From: Pyropia yezoensis
Lineage: Eukaryota; Rhodophyta; Bangiophyceae; Bangiales; Bangiaceae
DNA: 64,000 bases
Assembly (NCBI GenBank): GCA_009829735.1
Contig: CM020618.1
Coordinates: 24,909,346-24,973,345, forward strand
Direction of reading: 5' to 3'
The notes beneath the pieces are model-generated. The model did no database searches and had not been told where the DNA came from. It was given only the letters and a program-made list of their open reading frames with translations. The position numbers were made by a program, and so were the translations under genes. Shown piece after piece: positions 1 to 10,039 of the stretch (positions are counted from its first letter, which is position 1; every line of letters starts with the position of its first letter).

Positions 1-1004
1 GGTCATGGTCGTGGCCGTGGCTTCCTTGACCGCTTCCGTGCCCATGAGCGCCAGCCTCGGCGCCGCAGGGGCCCGACTCTCCGCCATGCGGCATTGCAAC
101 GGCCAAGCAGGTGCTCGAAAAGAGTAGATAAGCACACGCAGAGGGGGGGGACAGGAGATGTGCTAGATAAGAGGTCGGTCGAAGAGGAAGTGCGCAGCCA
201 CCCGTGGGAAAACAACGCCCGAGAGTACACAGGTGTAGCGAAGGTGCACGCTGGCTGTCCACGGGCGCTCCGTGTGCCGGCTCCGCAATTTCGCTCACGA
301 TGACGAGCATGTGCCAACAAGAGAGGTATCGGATACCTAAATCGACATGAATCACGATCGGGCACGAGCAGAATTGTGCCAGAGTGAGCAACCAAAATTA
401 GTGGCTGCCGAAAGGTTCACTTTTTCTTTTTACGCGTGGGTCAAGACAACGTCATGACCATAGCGGCGGCTGCTGGCGGCGAGGGTGGTGGTGACAGCTG
501 CAGTGCTCGTGGCGGTGGTGGTGTTGTTGGTGGTGGTGGTGTTCGTGGTGGGGGTGGTAACGTGACCGACATGCTCCTAAAAAAAAAAAAAGAGATCGCA
601 AGTCTGGCACCTTCAGTCCTGGAACCGAGCCGCTTTCACCAAAGCTTTACAGCAAGGCGACCGCGGCAAAGAGCACTGGGATGACCTCGCCCTTGGTCCG
701 CCCCCTCTTCCCCCTTCATTCCACCATCCCCTGCGCCCCCCCGCCCCGGCGGCATCGGCGGCCAAGGCGGCAGCGGCAGCGGCCAACGCGGCACGGGCGG
801 TGGGCCGATCACCCACAGCACTACAGCGACCGAAAAGGCCCCAAACCAGAAGGAAGACCAAGCTCTTCACAGCCATACCACGCAGGAGCCTGGGCGCGCC
901 CCGCACCGCTCAGAGCCACATTGCACACCCGAGGTATGCGCGTTCTCCGGTCCTCCACATCCACGCTCCCCCCCGAACGCACCCGAGAGATGCCACGTGC
1001 CCTG
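1..1004. other. Left-edge region, no confident gene
   Basis: The plus-strand frame starting at base 1 stays open to about 303 and begins with an Arg/Gly/His-rich stretch (GHGRGRG), so it could be the tail of a gene lying outside the window. It has no recognisable domain. Positions 470-560 are a GGT/GGC-rich simple repeat, followed by a 12-base A tract near 580. Positions 690-1000 are C-rich and probably belong to the 3' flank of the minus-strand gene that ends at 1005. I see no RNA gene here. Confidence 0.3.
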
Positions 1005-1799
1005 TCAGAAAATTCGAAAGCGCGGCTGCCAGTCCCCACTCCACCGCTCATCCTCGTCGTCGTAGCTCAGGTGGGATCCCCGCCGGCACCCTGGCTCGTC
1101 CGCACGCTCCCCCCCACAGCACGACCACTGGCGCACCAGCACAGACCGGTAGCGGGTCTTTCGGCTGCTCTTTTGAGGGTCCCGCCCGGTGCCAACGCCC
1201 CACGGGTCCGCCCCACCGGGCTCGTCCTCCTCGTCTTCGTCCACGACCTCCCGCACCTCCCCCAACGCGGAGATACCCGCCACCACCCCCGTCCGCAACT
1301 GCGTGACAGCCAGGCGATACGCTCCCGCGACGCCAATGGCGCTGGCGTGGAAATGGCAGCTGCCATGAGCGTTGGCGTCGGGGTCGTACATCTGCCCGCA
1401 GCGGCGGCAGCGCGCCATGCGGGGTGGCGTAGGGGTGGCGGCGGACTTGGCGGGCGGCGCCCCAGCCGTCGTGCCATCACCGGGGCCACCAGAAGGGACG
1501 CCTGCCCCACTGGCACGGGGCGCCGAGCCAGGAGCGGGCGACGACGTGGCGGGGGGGGGGGAGTCATCGTTGCGTGGCGGTGGCGGCGCCGGCGGCGGAG
1601 GCAGCGGCGGCGTCTCGTCCGAGCCCGGACCAGCGACAGGGGTGCAAATGGCAGCATTGGAAAAGGACAAGGGGCGGGACCGCCGACGCGGTGGCCCCCT
1701 GCGGGTCACTGCCCCCGACCGTAAAGACCGCAACCGCAATAGGTGTGGGGGGAGCGCCGCAAAGGCGGGGTCACCAAGAGCAAAAGGTAGAGACGCCAT
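1005..1799 (-). CDS. CHORD-like zinc-binding protein
   Basis: This is a 264-codon ORF with an ATG at 1799. Residues 1-125 are basic and then Pro/Ala/Ser-rich, and could include a targeting or disordered segment. The C-terminal half has the spacing of a CHORD zinc module: C131-x2-C134-G, a Tyr/Asn stretch, C148-x2-H151, then WSCC at 225-228 and GC238...H243, giving eight possible Cys/His ligands. CHORD modules typically bind two zinc ions and act in HSP90/SGT1-linked co-chaperone complexes. Here the two halves are separated by about 75 residues including an acidic run (DEDEEDE), which is longer than the usual single CHORD. There is one module and no CS domain, so it is not a canonical CHP-1/RAR1. 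The cellular role is unknown. The gene is divergent from the aminopeptidase gene, with about 470 bp between the starts. Confidence 0.72.
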   Translation of the reverse strand: MASLPFALGDPAFAALPPHLLRLRSLRSGAVTRRGPPRRRSRPLSFSNAAICTPVAGPGSDETPPLPPPPAPPPPRNDDSPPPATSSPAPGSAPRASGAGVPSGGPGDGTTAGAPPAKSAATPTPPRMARCRRCGQMYDPDANAHGSCHFHASAIGVAGAYRLAVTQLRTGVVAGISALGEVREVVDEDEEDEPGGADPWGVGTGRDPQKSSRKTRYRSVLVRQWSCCGGERADEPGCRRGSHLSYDDEDERWSGDWQPRFRIF

Positions 1800-2269
1800 A
1801 GACGCGGCGCGACAAACTCAACTGAGGCGTACGGGAGAAGAGGAGGGTAGAAGGACTCGGGCACGAGAAAGGAACGTGGTGTCTTGGAGAGGTGAGAAGG
1901 TTGGGGGGCCGTCCCTGACAGGCGTGTGAGGCAGCTCAGTTTTGTGCTCTCGCAGACGCCGCCTCGCTCACCACGCGACCCTGGGCCGCGTTGAAAGCCT
2001 GGTCAGCCTCCACCACAGCTCGACATGTAGCACCCATAGAGTGCCCATTCCGTGGTTTTCGGCTTGACAATTTTACTCTTTGATCTGGCGAATATTGGCA
2101 TCCCCTGGCCCTTCCACACGCGCTCCCACGACTCGGCCCCTGCCAGCAGCTTGTCCAGCGAGGGGCGTGGTGTGTTGCTGTCGGGCGACCAGATCCTCAG
2201 TAGGCACAACGATCCGGGCCTCTGCTGTCAGGCCACACTGCCTTGTCGGGGTGCACCGCCTTGAAGAAG
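1800..2269. promoter_or_regulatory. Divergent intergenic region
   Basis: These 470 bp separate the ATG of the CHORD-like gene (minus, 1799) from the ATG of the aminopeptidase (plus, 2270), so the two genes probably share a bidirectional promoter. I see no clear TATA box. The 150 bp before 2270 are less GC-extreme. Nothing else was recognised. Confidence 0.4.
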
Positions 2270-5230
2270 ATGCAGGGGCTGCTTTTTGTCACGTCGACTG
2301 CCGCTTCTGTCCTTGCCCGCCGCGTGTTCAGCGCTGCGTCGATCCCCGCGGCCCGTTCCTTCCGCGGCACCCCGGTGTGGTCATCCGCCGCGGCCGCTAC
2401 ACGCGTTCCCTCGTCCCGTCGCTGCCGGCCGGCGCACACGATGGCCCCCCCACCAGCGGCGGCAGCCGCTGTGCCGTCCATGGCTGCGGAAGGGAAGTCT
2501 GGGACGGTGGCGGACGCGCCGGCCGCGGCGCCTGCACCGTCGGTGACCAAGCGTGGCGACTACACCCCGCCCGCCTACCTTGTGGAGACAGTGGACCTGC
2601 GCTTTGATCTGGATGACACTGGTGTGGCGACGCGCGTGTCTTCTCGGCTGGTGATGAACCGCAATGAGAAGGCGCCTGGCGGCACCGTGCCACTGGTGCT
2701 CAATGGGGATAAGGAAATGTCGCTGGTGGCGGGGTCGCTCAAGCTGGACGGTGTCGCTCTGCCAGCCGACGCCTATACTGTTGATTCGTCTGGTTTGAGT
2801 GTGGCGTCGGTGCCGACGGGAAAGGACTTTGTGATTGAGTCGACTGTGGAGATTGCACCGTCGTCCAACAAGGCCTTGGAAGGCCTCTACATGTCGGGTG
2901 GCAACTACTGCACCCAGTGCGAGGCGGAGGGCTTCCGCCGCATCACTTTCTACCCCGACCGTCCGGATGTCATGGCCGTCTACACCACCACGATTACGGC
3001 GGATAAGGAGCTGTTCCCTGTGCTGCTGAGCAATGGCAACTGCGTGGAGAACGGGGACCTCGACGGCGGTCGCCATTACGTCAAGTACGAGGACCCGTTC
3101 AAAAAGTCGAGCTACCTGTTTGCGGTCGTTGCGGGCCGACTGGTGTCTCTCGATGATGAGTTTGTGACCTGCTCTGGCAAGAAGGTAACGCTGCGGGTGT
3201 GGGTTCGGGATGGTGACGTGCCCAAGTGCACTCACGCCATGGCGGCGCTCAAGTCGGCCATGAAGTGGGATGAGGACCAGTACGGGCGCGAGTATGATCT
3301 GGACATTTACCAGATCCTGGTCGTGGACGACTTCAACATGGGGGCCATGGAGAACCGCAGCCTGAATGTCTTCAACAGCAAGTACGTGCTTGCGTCGCCC
3401 GAGACGGCCACCGACTCGGACTACAACGGTATTTCGGGGGTGATTGCCCACGAGTACTTCCACAACTATTCGGGCAACCGGGTGACGTGCCGCTCCTGGT
3501 TTGAGCTTACCCTCAAGGAGGGCCTGACCGTCTTCCGGGACCAGTGCGCTGCCGCCGAAGGCCCCGGCGCGTGGACGCCGCCGGTGGTCAAGCGCATTTC
3601 GGATGTGACCCGCCTGCGGTCGTCCCAGTTCCCGCAAGACGCGGGCCCGATGGCGCACCCCATCCGCCCCGAGTCGTACGTTGAGATCAATAATTTCTAT
3701 ACGGCAACCGTGTATGAAAAGGGTGCGGCCGTGGTGCGCATGTCGCGCACGCTTCTGGGCAAGGAGGGCTTCCGGCGTGGGGCGGAGCTTTACTTTGAGC
3801 GTCACGACGGCCAGGCCGTCACTTGCGACGACTGGATGAAGGCGCTGGTGGACGCCAACCCCGACGGCCCAGACATGACCCAGTTCATGCTGTGGTACTC
3901 TCAGGCGGGCACGCCAGTGCTGACGATTGGCACCGCGTATGATGCGGCCGCCCGCACGCTGACCCTCAACGTGGAGCAGACGGTGCCAGCGACGCCCGGC
4001 CAGCCTACGAAGGAGCCGATGCACATTCCGCTCGCGACGGGCCTCGTTGGGCCCGACGGCGCCCCTGTGCCGGTGGACGTCGAAGGCACGCCCGCGGCTT
4101 ACACTGTGGTGCTGTCCGTGCGCAAGGCCAAGGAGAGCTTTGTGCTGCGCGGTGTCCCCGAGGGCACTGTGCCGTCGCTGCTGCGGGACTTTTCGGCGCC
4201 AGTCAAGCTGGTGCGCGAGGGTGGAGTGGACCGCCAGGAGGTGGCCTTTTTGATGGCCAACGACACCGACGACTTTAACCGTTGGGAGGCGGCGCAAACT
4301 CTCGGCATGGACGTGATTCTCGAGTATGTGAACACGCGCGAGTCGGATTCGTCGGCGTCGTTTGAGCCCCTTTCCGATGCTGTCATTGAGGCGTTCCGCA
4401 AGACCCTGCGGGATGAAAAGACCGACCCGTCGCTGCGTGCGCGTGTGATGGTGTTGCCCGACGAGGGATACGTCGCCGAGCAGGTCACCGTTGCGGACCC
4501 GCTGCTGATTCATGAAGCTCGCGACAGCGTCAAGAAGCAGCTTGCCACCGCGCTTCGGGCAGACCTGGAGGCGGTGGCGGTCGCCAACGCAGCTGCCACG
4601 GCCGGTGAGTACAAGATTGACCCGGCGTCTCAGGGTGCCCGCGCACTCAAGAATGTCTGCTTGCAGTACCTCGCTGCTCTGGGCGAGACCGCCACCCTGG
4701 ACGCGTGCTTGGAGACAGTGCGCACTGGATCGAACATGACGGATGTGCTGGCTGCCCTGGGCGTGCTGTCCAACAGCCCCGACTGTCCGCAGCGGGAGGC
4801 GGCGCTTTCCGAGTTCTACGCCAAGTGGAAGAACGACTACCTGGTGATGGTGTCGTGGCTTCGCATTCAAGCGATGGCTTCCCGTCCAGATGCTCTGACG
4901 GCAGTCAAGGCGCTGATGAAGCACGAGGCGTTTGATATTACCAATCCGAACAACGTGTACTCTGTCGTAGGTGGCTACGCAATGGCCAACCCGGTGGGCT
5001 TTCACTCCCCGCCGTCGGGCGAGGGCTACATCTGGTTGGCCGACGTGGTGCTGCAGCTAGACAAGAACAACCCGCAGGTGGCTGCCCGCATGGTCAGCGC
5101 TTTCACCCGCTGGCGTAAGTACAATTCGTCCCGGCAGGAGACGATGAAGGCGCAGCTGGAGCGTATTCGTGGCACCAAGGGGCTCTCCAACGATGTGTTT
5201 GAGATTTGCGACAAGTCGCTGGCGGCCTAG
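2270..5230 (+). CDS. pepN: PepN-type M1 aminopeptidase, probably organellar
   Basis: This 986-aa zinc metallopeptidase removes N-terminal residues from peptides. Both M1 signatures are present: the exopeptidase motif GAMEN at 358-362 and the zinc site HEYFH at 394-398, with the third ligand E417 exactly 18 residues later. Length and order fit bacterial-type alanyl aminopeptidase: an N-terminal beta domain, the catalytic domain, an Ig-like domain at about 560-660 and a helical ARM-like C-terminal domain. The first ATG in frame is 2270; the frame is open a little further upstream but only with a TTG codon. The first ~70 residues are rich in Ser, Ala and Arg with almost no acid residues, typical of a plastid or mitochondrial transit peptide, and the mature enzyme probably begins near residue 95. 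The gene has no intron. The PepN type is usual in bacteria, plants and algae, which fits an endosymbiotic origin. Confidence 0.96.
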   Translation: MQGLLFVTSTAASVLARRVFSAASIPAARSFRGTPVWSSAAAATRVPSSRRCRPAHTMAPPPAAAAAVPSMAAEGKSGTVADAPAAAPAPSVTKRGDYTPPAYLVETVDLRFDLDDTGVATRVSSRLVMNRNEKAPGGTVPLVLNGDKEMSLVAGSLKLDGVALPADAYTVDSSGLSVASVPTGKDFVIESTVEIAPSSNKALEGLYMSGGNYCTQCEAEGFRRITFYPDRPDVMAVYTTTITADKELFPVLLSNGNCVENGDLDGGRHYVKYEDPFKKSSYLFAVVAGRLVSLDDEFVTCSGKKVTLRVWVRDGDVPKCTHAMAALKSAMKWDEDQYGREYDLDIYQILVVDDFNMGAMENRSLNVFNSKYVLASPETATDSDYNGISGVIAHEYFHNYSGNRVTCRSWFELTLKEGLTVFRDQCAAAEGPGAWTPPVVKRISDVTRLRSSQFPQDAGPMAHPIRPESYVEINNFYTATVYEKGAAVVRMSRTLLGKEGFRRGAELYFERHDGQAVTCDDWMKALVDANPDGPDMTQFMLWYSQAGTPVLTIGTAYDAAARTLTLNVEQTVPATPGQPTKEPMHIPLATGLVGPDGAPVPVDVEGTPAAYTVVLSVRKAKESFVLRGVPEGTVPSLLRDFSAPVKLVREGGVDRQEVAFLMANDTDDFNRWEAAQTLGMDVILEYVNTRESDSSASFEPLSDAVIEAFRKTLRDEKTDPSLRARVMVLPDEGYVAEQVTVADPLLIHEARDSVKKQLATALRADLEAVAVANAAATAGEYKIDPASQGARALKNVCLQYLAALGETATLDACLETVRTGSNMTDVLAALGVLSNSPDCPQREAALSEFYAKWKNDYLVMVSWLRIQAMASRPDALTAVKALMKHEAFDITNPNNVYSVVGGYAMANPVGFHSPPSGEGYIWLADVVLQLDKNNPQVAARMVSAFTRWRKYNSSRQETMKAQLERIRGTKGLSNDVFEICDKSLAA

Positions 5231-5549
5231 CGGCGTGTTTTGTTGAACTTGCTGGTGGCGGTAGCATCCCCTTTTGTGGGACCGTGCCTGTAGGTGGGGT
5301 GTGGTCGTTGCACACTTGAGAGTGGCCGTCACGTGTTGATTTTGGTTTTGATTTCCTGCGCACCGACATGAGCAATGGGGAGCCGCGGTGTTTCTCCCAA
5401 ATCCTTTGCAACTGACGAATGCATACCGCACGTCCGTTCACTGTTGCGGCTCGCCCATGAGTGCTATGTGAAGACAGATGTGCAGTGCCCTCCCATCGCC
5501 CCCCGAAAGAGAAGCATTTTCCAGCAGGACAACATTGGCGGCACGGCCG
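5231..5549. other. Convergent 3' flanks
   Basis: This 319-bp spacer separates the tails of the aminopeptidase gene (plus) and the histidine phosphatase gene (minus). It is less GC-rich than the genes and probably holds both 3' untranslated regions. No coding signal was seen. Confidence 0.4.
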
Positions 5550-6272
5550 TCATGCATCTCGGAACGATACGACTACCGGCCGTACCTCGCCCGTGGCAAA
5601 TCGCCGGCGGACTTCCGAGTGCCCCTCCTCCACCACTACGGCGTGCGTCAGCATCTCCCGCAGAAAGGCCGAGTGCGTGACCGCTACGACCACACGCTCT
5701 GGGCGGGCGCGCACGTGTAGTAGGAACCTGGTCGCCCGCGCGGCCGCTTCCTCCACTGTCTCCCGAACGTCTTCCTTGTGCCAGCTGTCCTCCTCGGTGC
5801 CCACCGCCGAGTAGTCAACGGCAGGCCACTCGGCGCGGGCGTCTGCTACGGGCCCCCGCCGGTCGCAGTGGTGCACGCCGAACACCTCCCGGATCCACTC
5901 ACACGCCACCAGGGGCAGGTCCAGGGATGGGCCCGTGCCGCCGGCACCGCCCAGCGCAATGGACGCAGTCTCGAGCGTCCGTCGCAGTGGCGACACGTAG
6001 GCAATGACGGGCGCGGGCGACAGCGACCGGAGGGTGCAACCGGCGGCCACGGCCTGACGGCGGCCCTTTTCAATCAACCGGGCGTCCACGTGGGCATCGT
6101 TGATGTACGCGCACGAGCCACCCGTTCTGCAGTTACACGGCGGCTGCGTCACTGACGCCGCGTAAGCGTTGTGGGAACCGTAGCCGTGGCGGACCAGGTA
6201 CAGTATGGTTTCGTCTGGGGCGGCCTTAATCGACTGGCCCGTGACTTCTCGGATGGTGATGGTCACTGCCAT
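5550..6272 (-). CDS. Histidine phosphatase (phosphoglycerate mutase-like) family protein
   Basis: This is a 240-aa member of the histidine phosphatase superfamily, which transfers phosphate through a phospho-histidine. The catalytic motif LVRHG lies at about residues 26-30. The second core Arg is in SPLRRTLETA, and the catalytic His near the C-terminus is in AVTHSAFLREML. An insert with CNCRTGGSC, plus CEW and HHC, adds several Cys residues soon after the RHG motif. The first ATG is 6272; the frame continues upstream without another ATG to a TTG at 6389, so a slightly longer N-terminus cannot be excluded. Substrate cannot be predicted. The pattern E/W-IREVFG with a downstream HHCDRR resembles eukaryotic PGM-like phosphatases of the SixA/PMU group. 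It is convergent with the aminopeptidase gene. Confidence 0.88.
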   Translation of the reverse strand: MAVTITIREVTGQSIKAAPDETILYLVRHGYGSHNAYAASVTQPPCNCRTGGSCAYINDAHVDARLIEKGRRQAVAAGCTLRSLSPAPVIAYVSPLRRTLETASIALGGAGGTGPSLDLPLVACEWIREVFGVHHCDRRGPVADARAEWPAVDYSAVGTEEDSWHKEDVRETVEEAAARATRFLLHVRARPERVVVAVTHSAFLREMLTHAVVVEEGHSEVRRRFATGEVRPVVVSFRDA

Positions 6273-6661
6273 GGTCGAAGACGGGTAGAGGGGGGGAAGG
6301 GACGGGCGGTACAGGGTGACGGACGCCGGCGTCGACGGACTCTTGGCAAAGTCGCGCTGGCATGGGATGGAGAGCACCGACAAGGACAAGGGCCTTCACT
6401 GGAACGCGCCCGGTGCGTGCCTGTCGGGGATTTGTCGGCTGGGAAAGATCACTGCACCCCATTAATTTATCCGACGGGTTAACAAATCATATGTGGAGTG
6501 AAAATACCATCTCTCGTCGACAAGACACTCTTCATGGATTGCTCTTTGACATGTTAAGCGCAAAGCTGGGCACATCTCGAGCACACAAAGACGTGACTGT
6601 CCATCCGCTGTACTGTTGAAAAGCATTGTACAGACACATTCATGCATGTGAGTGCAACATA
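6273..6661. other. Intergenic, promoter side of the phosphatase gene
   Basis: This 389-bp stretch is notably more AT-rich than its surroundings. It presumably carries the minus-strand promoter of the phosphatase gene. A CpA-rich segment runs into the MITE. No coding sequence was recognised. Confidence 0.35.
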
Positions 6662-6780
6662 TAGTGCGTCCCGTAAAAAGTGGACGTGCACGTGTCGTGA
6701 TCATGTCAAATATCGGCCACTGGACCAATCAAACCCACACTGCACGACCTGTGCACGTCCACTTTTTACGGGACGCACAA
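6662..6780. mobile_element. 119-bp hairpin MITE, Tc1/mariner-like
   Basis: The two ends are inverted copies over about 36 bp: 28 bases are perfect (starting GTGCGTCCCGTAAAAAGTGG at 6664) and the pairing then continues with small mismatches into GTCGTG. TA dinucleotides flank both ends (6660-6661 and 6781-6782), as expected for a TA target-site duplication. The loop is about 45 bp and holds no gene. Terminal inverted repeat length and TA target suggest a non-autonomous Tc1/mariner derivative. The element lies directly beside the Copia 5' LTR. Confidence 0.72.
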
Positions 6781-6798
6781 TACTATGTTGCTTGTAGA

Positions 6799-7119
6799 TG
6801 TTGGGCATCTCTGTGCCTGACAGAGCTAACGTCACCATTTTCTTCCGGTGCGGCCACGCCTTTCAGACGGTTCCGGATGTTGTGATTGTTGCTGACAGCA
6901 ATGCCACGTGAGCTCCAAATTGGCAATTTCGTGACGGCGCTCCATCGTTGTGATGTGATGGAACGTGATGGGCCCATCGCACGGCTCCATCACATTTCAT
7001 CAGCTCCGCTGGCACATGGCGGCCGCGCTGGTGAGTGATGCTGAGTCCTCGCGCTGCGTTGTGTGCTTGTTTTGTGATGTGTGTCTTGCTGTCCGTGTGG
7101 GGTGTGGAGTGCCGTGTGC
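6799..7119 (+). repeat. Copia 5' LTR, portion matched by the 3' copy
   Basis: It begins TGTTGGGCATC, a usual Copia LTR start, and aligns with 31622-31938. The LTR probably continues to about 7215, because a TATATATA box at 7146-7153 follows the matched part and would drive the element's transcription. An internal palindrome at about 6951-7002 (TGATGTGATGGA...TCCATCACATTTCATCA) is kept in both copies. Confidence 0.75.
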
Positions 7120-7868
7120 GTGCATCTGGCGAGCGGCTCCGCGCCTATATATACGCTCCCTCGCATCGAGTAGCGAGGATTGAGTCGGAAGGATAAGACA
7201 AGTGGGACTCTTTGGATACACTAGTGCTTAGGTGCGCTCGGACGACGGCCACCTTATGTGGGATTGCCCGGTCGGTTCGAAGGCCGTGGCTCCCGCTTCA
7301 TCTTCCTTACATTAGACTCTGTACCACTCGAACCACATTCGCGAATCACGCTCAATGTGACCCTGTATGACACGTGCGCCGGACGGCGACGGCGTGCGAG
7401 AACAAGACGTGTGCCTAACGGGGACGGCGTGCGTGAACAAGACGCCCGCGGTGACGTTCGGCGCTGTGCGGCTGTGTGCGGGCGGTGCATCTGTGCGCGG
7501 TGGGCGCGCGGCTGTTGATATCACGCTGCGTGGGAGCCCATGCGTGGTACACTGATAGGGCACTTGAGCCAACAGGAAGTCTGAGCGTGCGTGCGCCTGG
7601 TGCCTAACGACGGTCTTCGGGCCGGAGCCTGTCTAGAATCCTTGGCGCGCGTGCGCATCGACGTTCCATAAGGTCTACGTCCGACCCCCTCCGGATAACA
7701 CCGGTGCGCTGACAGGCTAGGGGAAGGGTGCCCGCAACCTGAAGGGGGTGTGTCAGCCTGTGTGCTGCGTCGTGGTACTTGCGTACGTGGTTTTAACTCC
7801 GTGTGCCTCTGCTGTCCATGTGTTCCGTCTCACCACCTGTGCTGCGCGCGATCTCTACATCTTCAACG
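7120..7868 (+). promoter_or_regulatory. Copia promoter and untranslated leader
   Basis: This stretch contains the TATATATA box at 7146-7153 and a roughly 650-bp leader before the first plausible start. A short duplicated phrase (GACGGCGTGCGNGAACAAGAC) occurs twice near 7387 and 7423. A primer-binding site was not identified with confidence. No ORF of note. Confidence 0.4.
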
Positions 7869-10039
7869 ATGGCGGACGCTTCTACCTCGACCCAAGGGGC
7901 GCTGCCAACCTTCGTGGCTGCTGCTGATGACAAGATGCTGACCGAGGAACAGAAGGGCGTCGTGACGTCCAATCGCATGCAGGAGGCCGAGATGGCCGCC
8001 ACGCCTATGTCGGGGGAGCAGGTCGAGGACGCTGTTGCGGAGCTGCTTCCTCCTGCTGTGCTGTTTGGTTCAAGCTTGGTGGCACTTCCTTATCTGCACC
8101 GGGACCTGCGCAACTGGCTGAACGCGCGTGGTGCCAACCTGGAGCAGCACGGCCCTCACCGAATCAGCCTGACGTTGGCGACGGCGCTGTATCCAGAGGC
8201 GGAGGAACGGACCGAGGCTACAGAGATGGCGAATCATGTCACGAAGTCGCGGCTTGAACGCGCGGTGCGAAGTCCTGTCCCAGCCGCTGCTGGCGCTGTT
8301 ATCCGTGCGGGTATGTCGCTATTTGTCTACCGCGAAAATCCGGTGGACCAATGGGTGGAGGCGCATGACGTTTTATCTACGGATTGCAAGCAGGTCTGGT
8401 TCCACGTCGGCAACTCCAAGAATCTCTTCTCCGTGGACAAGGTGAAGGAGTACGTGCCCGAGCATGCTCAAGAGACGCCGACTGAGGGAGATGGCGGTGC
8501 GACCATGGCACCTGATGCGGAGCGAGTCCGCGAAGTCGTCGAAGTGGCTGACGATGGACGAGTGGCATTGCCTCCAACGGACTCTGTGTCTCCTGGCGAC
8601 AAAGATGCCCTTCCGCGAGCAACGGAGGTGCTGGTGACGGAGGTACTCCAGCCTGGAGACGCACGAGTGTCATCCAAGCACATTCAAGACGCACGCCGGG
8701 ACGAAGCAGTCGGGCTCCTGAGACGGAAAGTCTGGGCTCGCGTCAAGCGCAAGGACCTCCCGCGTGGCGCCAACATCCTTGGCGGCCGCTTTGTCCACGC
8801 GATAAAGTACGCTGGCACACCGAAAGAGAACTGCAAGAGTCGCTTTGTCGTGCATAGCAACAGGGACAAGGCCAAGCCGTTTGTGGTGCACAACCTGTCG
8901 ACTCCGCGGCAGCGCTCGACCAAGATCATCGTGTCTACCAGTGCGGTTCTCGGCTTCAGGATCTTCTCCCACGATGACAACCAGTCCTACCTGCAAAGCA
9001 GGGACCAGCTGTCTCGACCGGTCTACCTGAACCCACGTCAGGAGGACCGTGCCATCTTGGGTGTTGCTTATGACGAGGTACTGCGAGTCCTCAAGCCACT
9101 GTATGATCTGTGCGACGCGTGTGACTACTGAAGCGCGACTATGACTGCAGACGTCAAGGATGATCTCTGCATGTCGCCTCTGACGGGAGACCCAGCTCTG
9201 TACTACAAGAACGGGGATGGCCACGCCGATGGCCTGCTTGGAGCGTACGTGGACGACATGCTGCTCGGTGGCAACGAGAACTTCCAAAGCTGGACGGAGT
9301 CGACGCTGACTCGCTTTGAGTCAAAGCCGCGTGAGTGCGACGATACTGAGTTCCTGGGCGTTTGCGTGCGCACCCTCTCCAAGCCTTCGCGACACTCCTC
9401 TTTGAGCCAGCCCGAGTACGTCAAGTTGGTGCAGACGATGCCGTTGGACGTCACCTACCTCAAGTCCATCTCTACCCGAGCTGGCTTTGCTTGGCTGGCG
9501 CACAGCCGCCGCGATCTCTGTGCGGCGATCAACCGCGCTGCCCAAGTGTCCGCCAAGACCATTGCCAAGCGTCACGTGCAAGAGCTGAACAATGCCATGA
9601 AGTACGCCCAGTGAACGGCGGACCTGTTGCTGCCTTACTTCCCTCTGGACCGGAGCACTCTCCGTCTTCGCGTGTACGCTGACGCTTCCTTTGCGTCGAA
9701 TGACGACCACTCTTCCAAGCTTGGCTTCATCATCCTGTTGTGTGACGCTGCGGATCGCTGTCACGTGCTGGCCTATTCAAGCAAGAAGTCTTGTCATGTC
9801 GTGCGCTCCATCATGGCGGGTGAAGTCTACGCCTTCGCCAACGCGTTCGACGAGGTATTCATCCCCAAGCACGACCTGGAGCGCTTGTACAAGCAGCAAG
9901 TGCCTCTTACTACGCTGACGGACTCCAAGCAGCTGTTTGATGTCATCACGCGGGCTTCGCACACGACTGAAAAGCGGCTGATGATCGACATCGCTGCTGC
10001 CGGGGAAGCCTACAACTGCAGCGAGATCACCAACTTCGG
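7869..10039 (+). pseudogene. Copia polyprotein, internally deleted and interrupted
   Basis: The single frame opens with an ATG at 7869 (another in-frame ATG at 7818). Residues 1-100 look gag- or spacer-like. At about 8280-8460 is a short SH3-like integrase-tail signature (FVYRENP...VWFHVGNSKNLFSVDKVKEYV). The frame then passes directly into reverse transcriptase (RRKVWARVKRKDLPRG... and YVDDM at about 9247-9258) and RNase H (RVYADASFAS at about 9670). Protease and the integrase core are missing, so this is an internally deleted copy. Two in-frame TGA codons (9129-9131 and 9612-9614) interrupt RT and the RT/RNase H boundary. The frame is cut at 10040 by a solo LTR and resumes at 10509. Confidence 0.85.

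Noticed and set aside
681..1724. 347-codon plus-strand frame opposite the CHORD-like gene
   Set aside because: Pro/Arg-rich shadow of C-rich DNA; the minus-strand protein has a real Cys/His pattern.
2381..5005. 874-codon open frame on the minus strand
   Set aside because: It lies wholly opposite the M1 aminopeptidase. It is His/Arg-rich, the usual shadow of a GC-rich gene, and has no domain.
9129..9614. TGA recoding as Trp
   Set aside because: Host genes and Gypsy-B use TGG for Trp and end normally; decay of an old element explains the two TGA codons.
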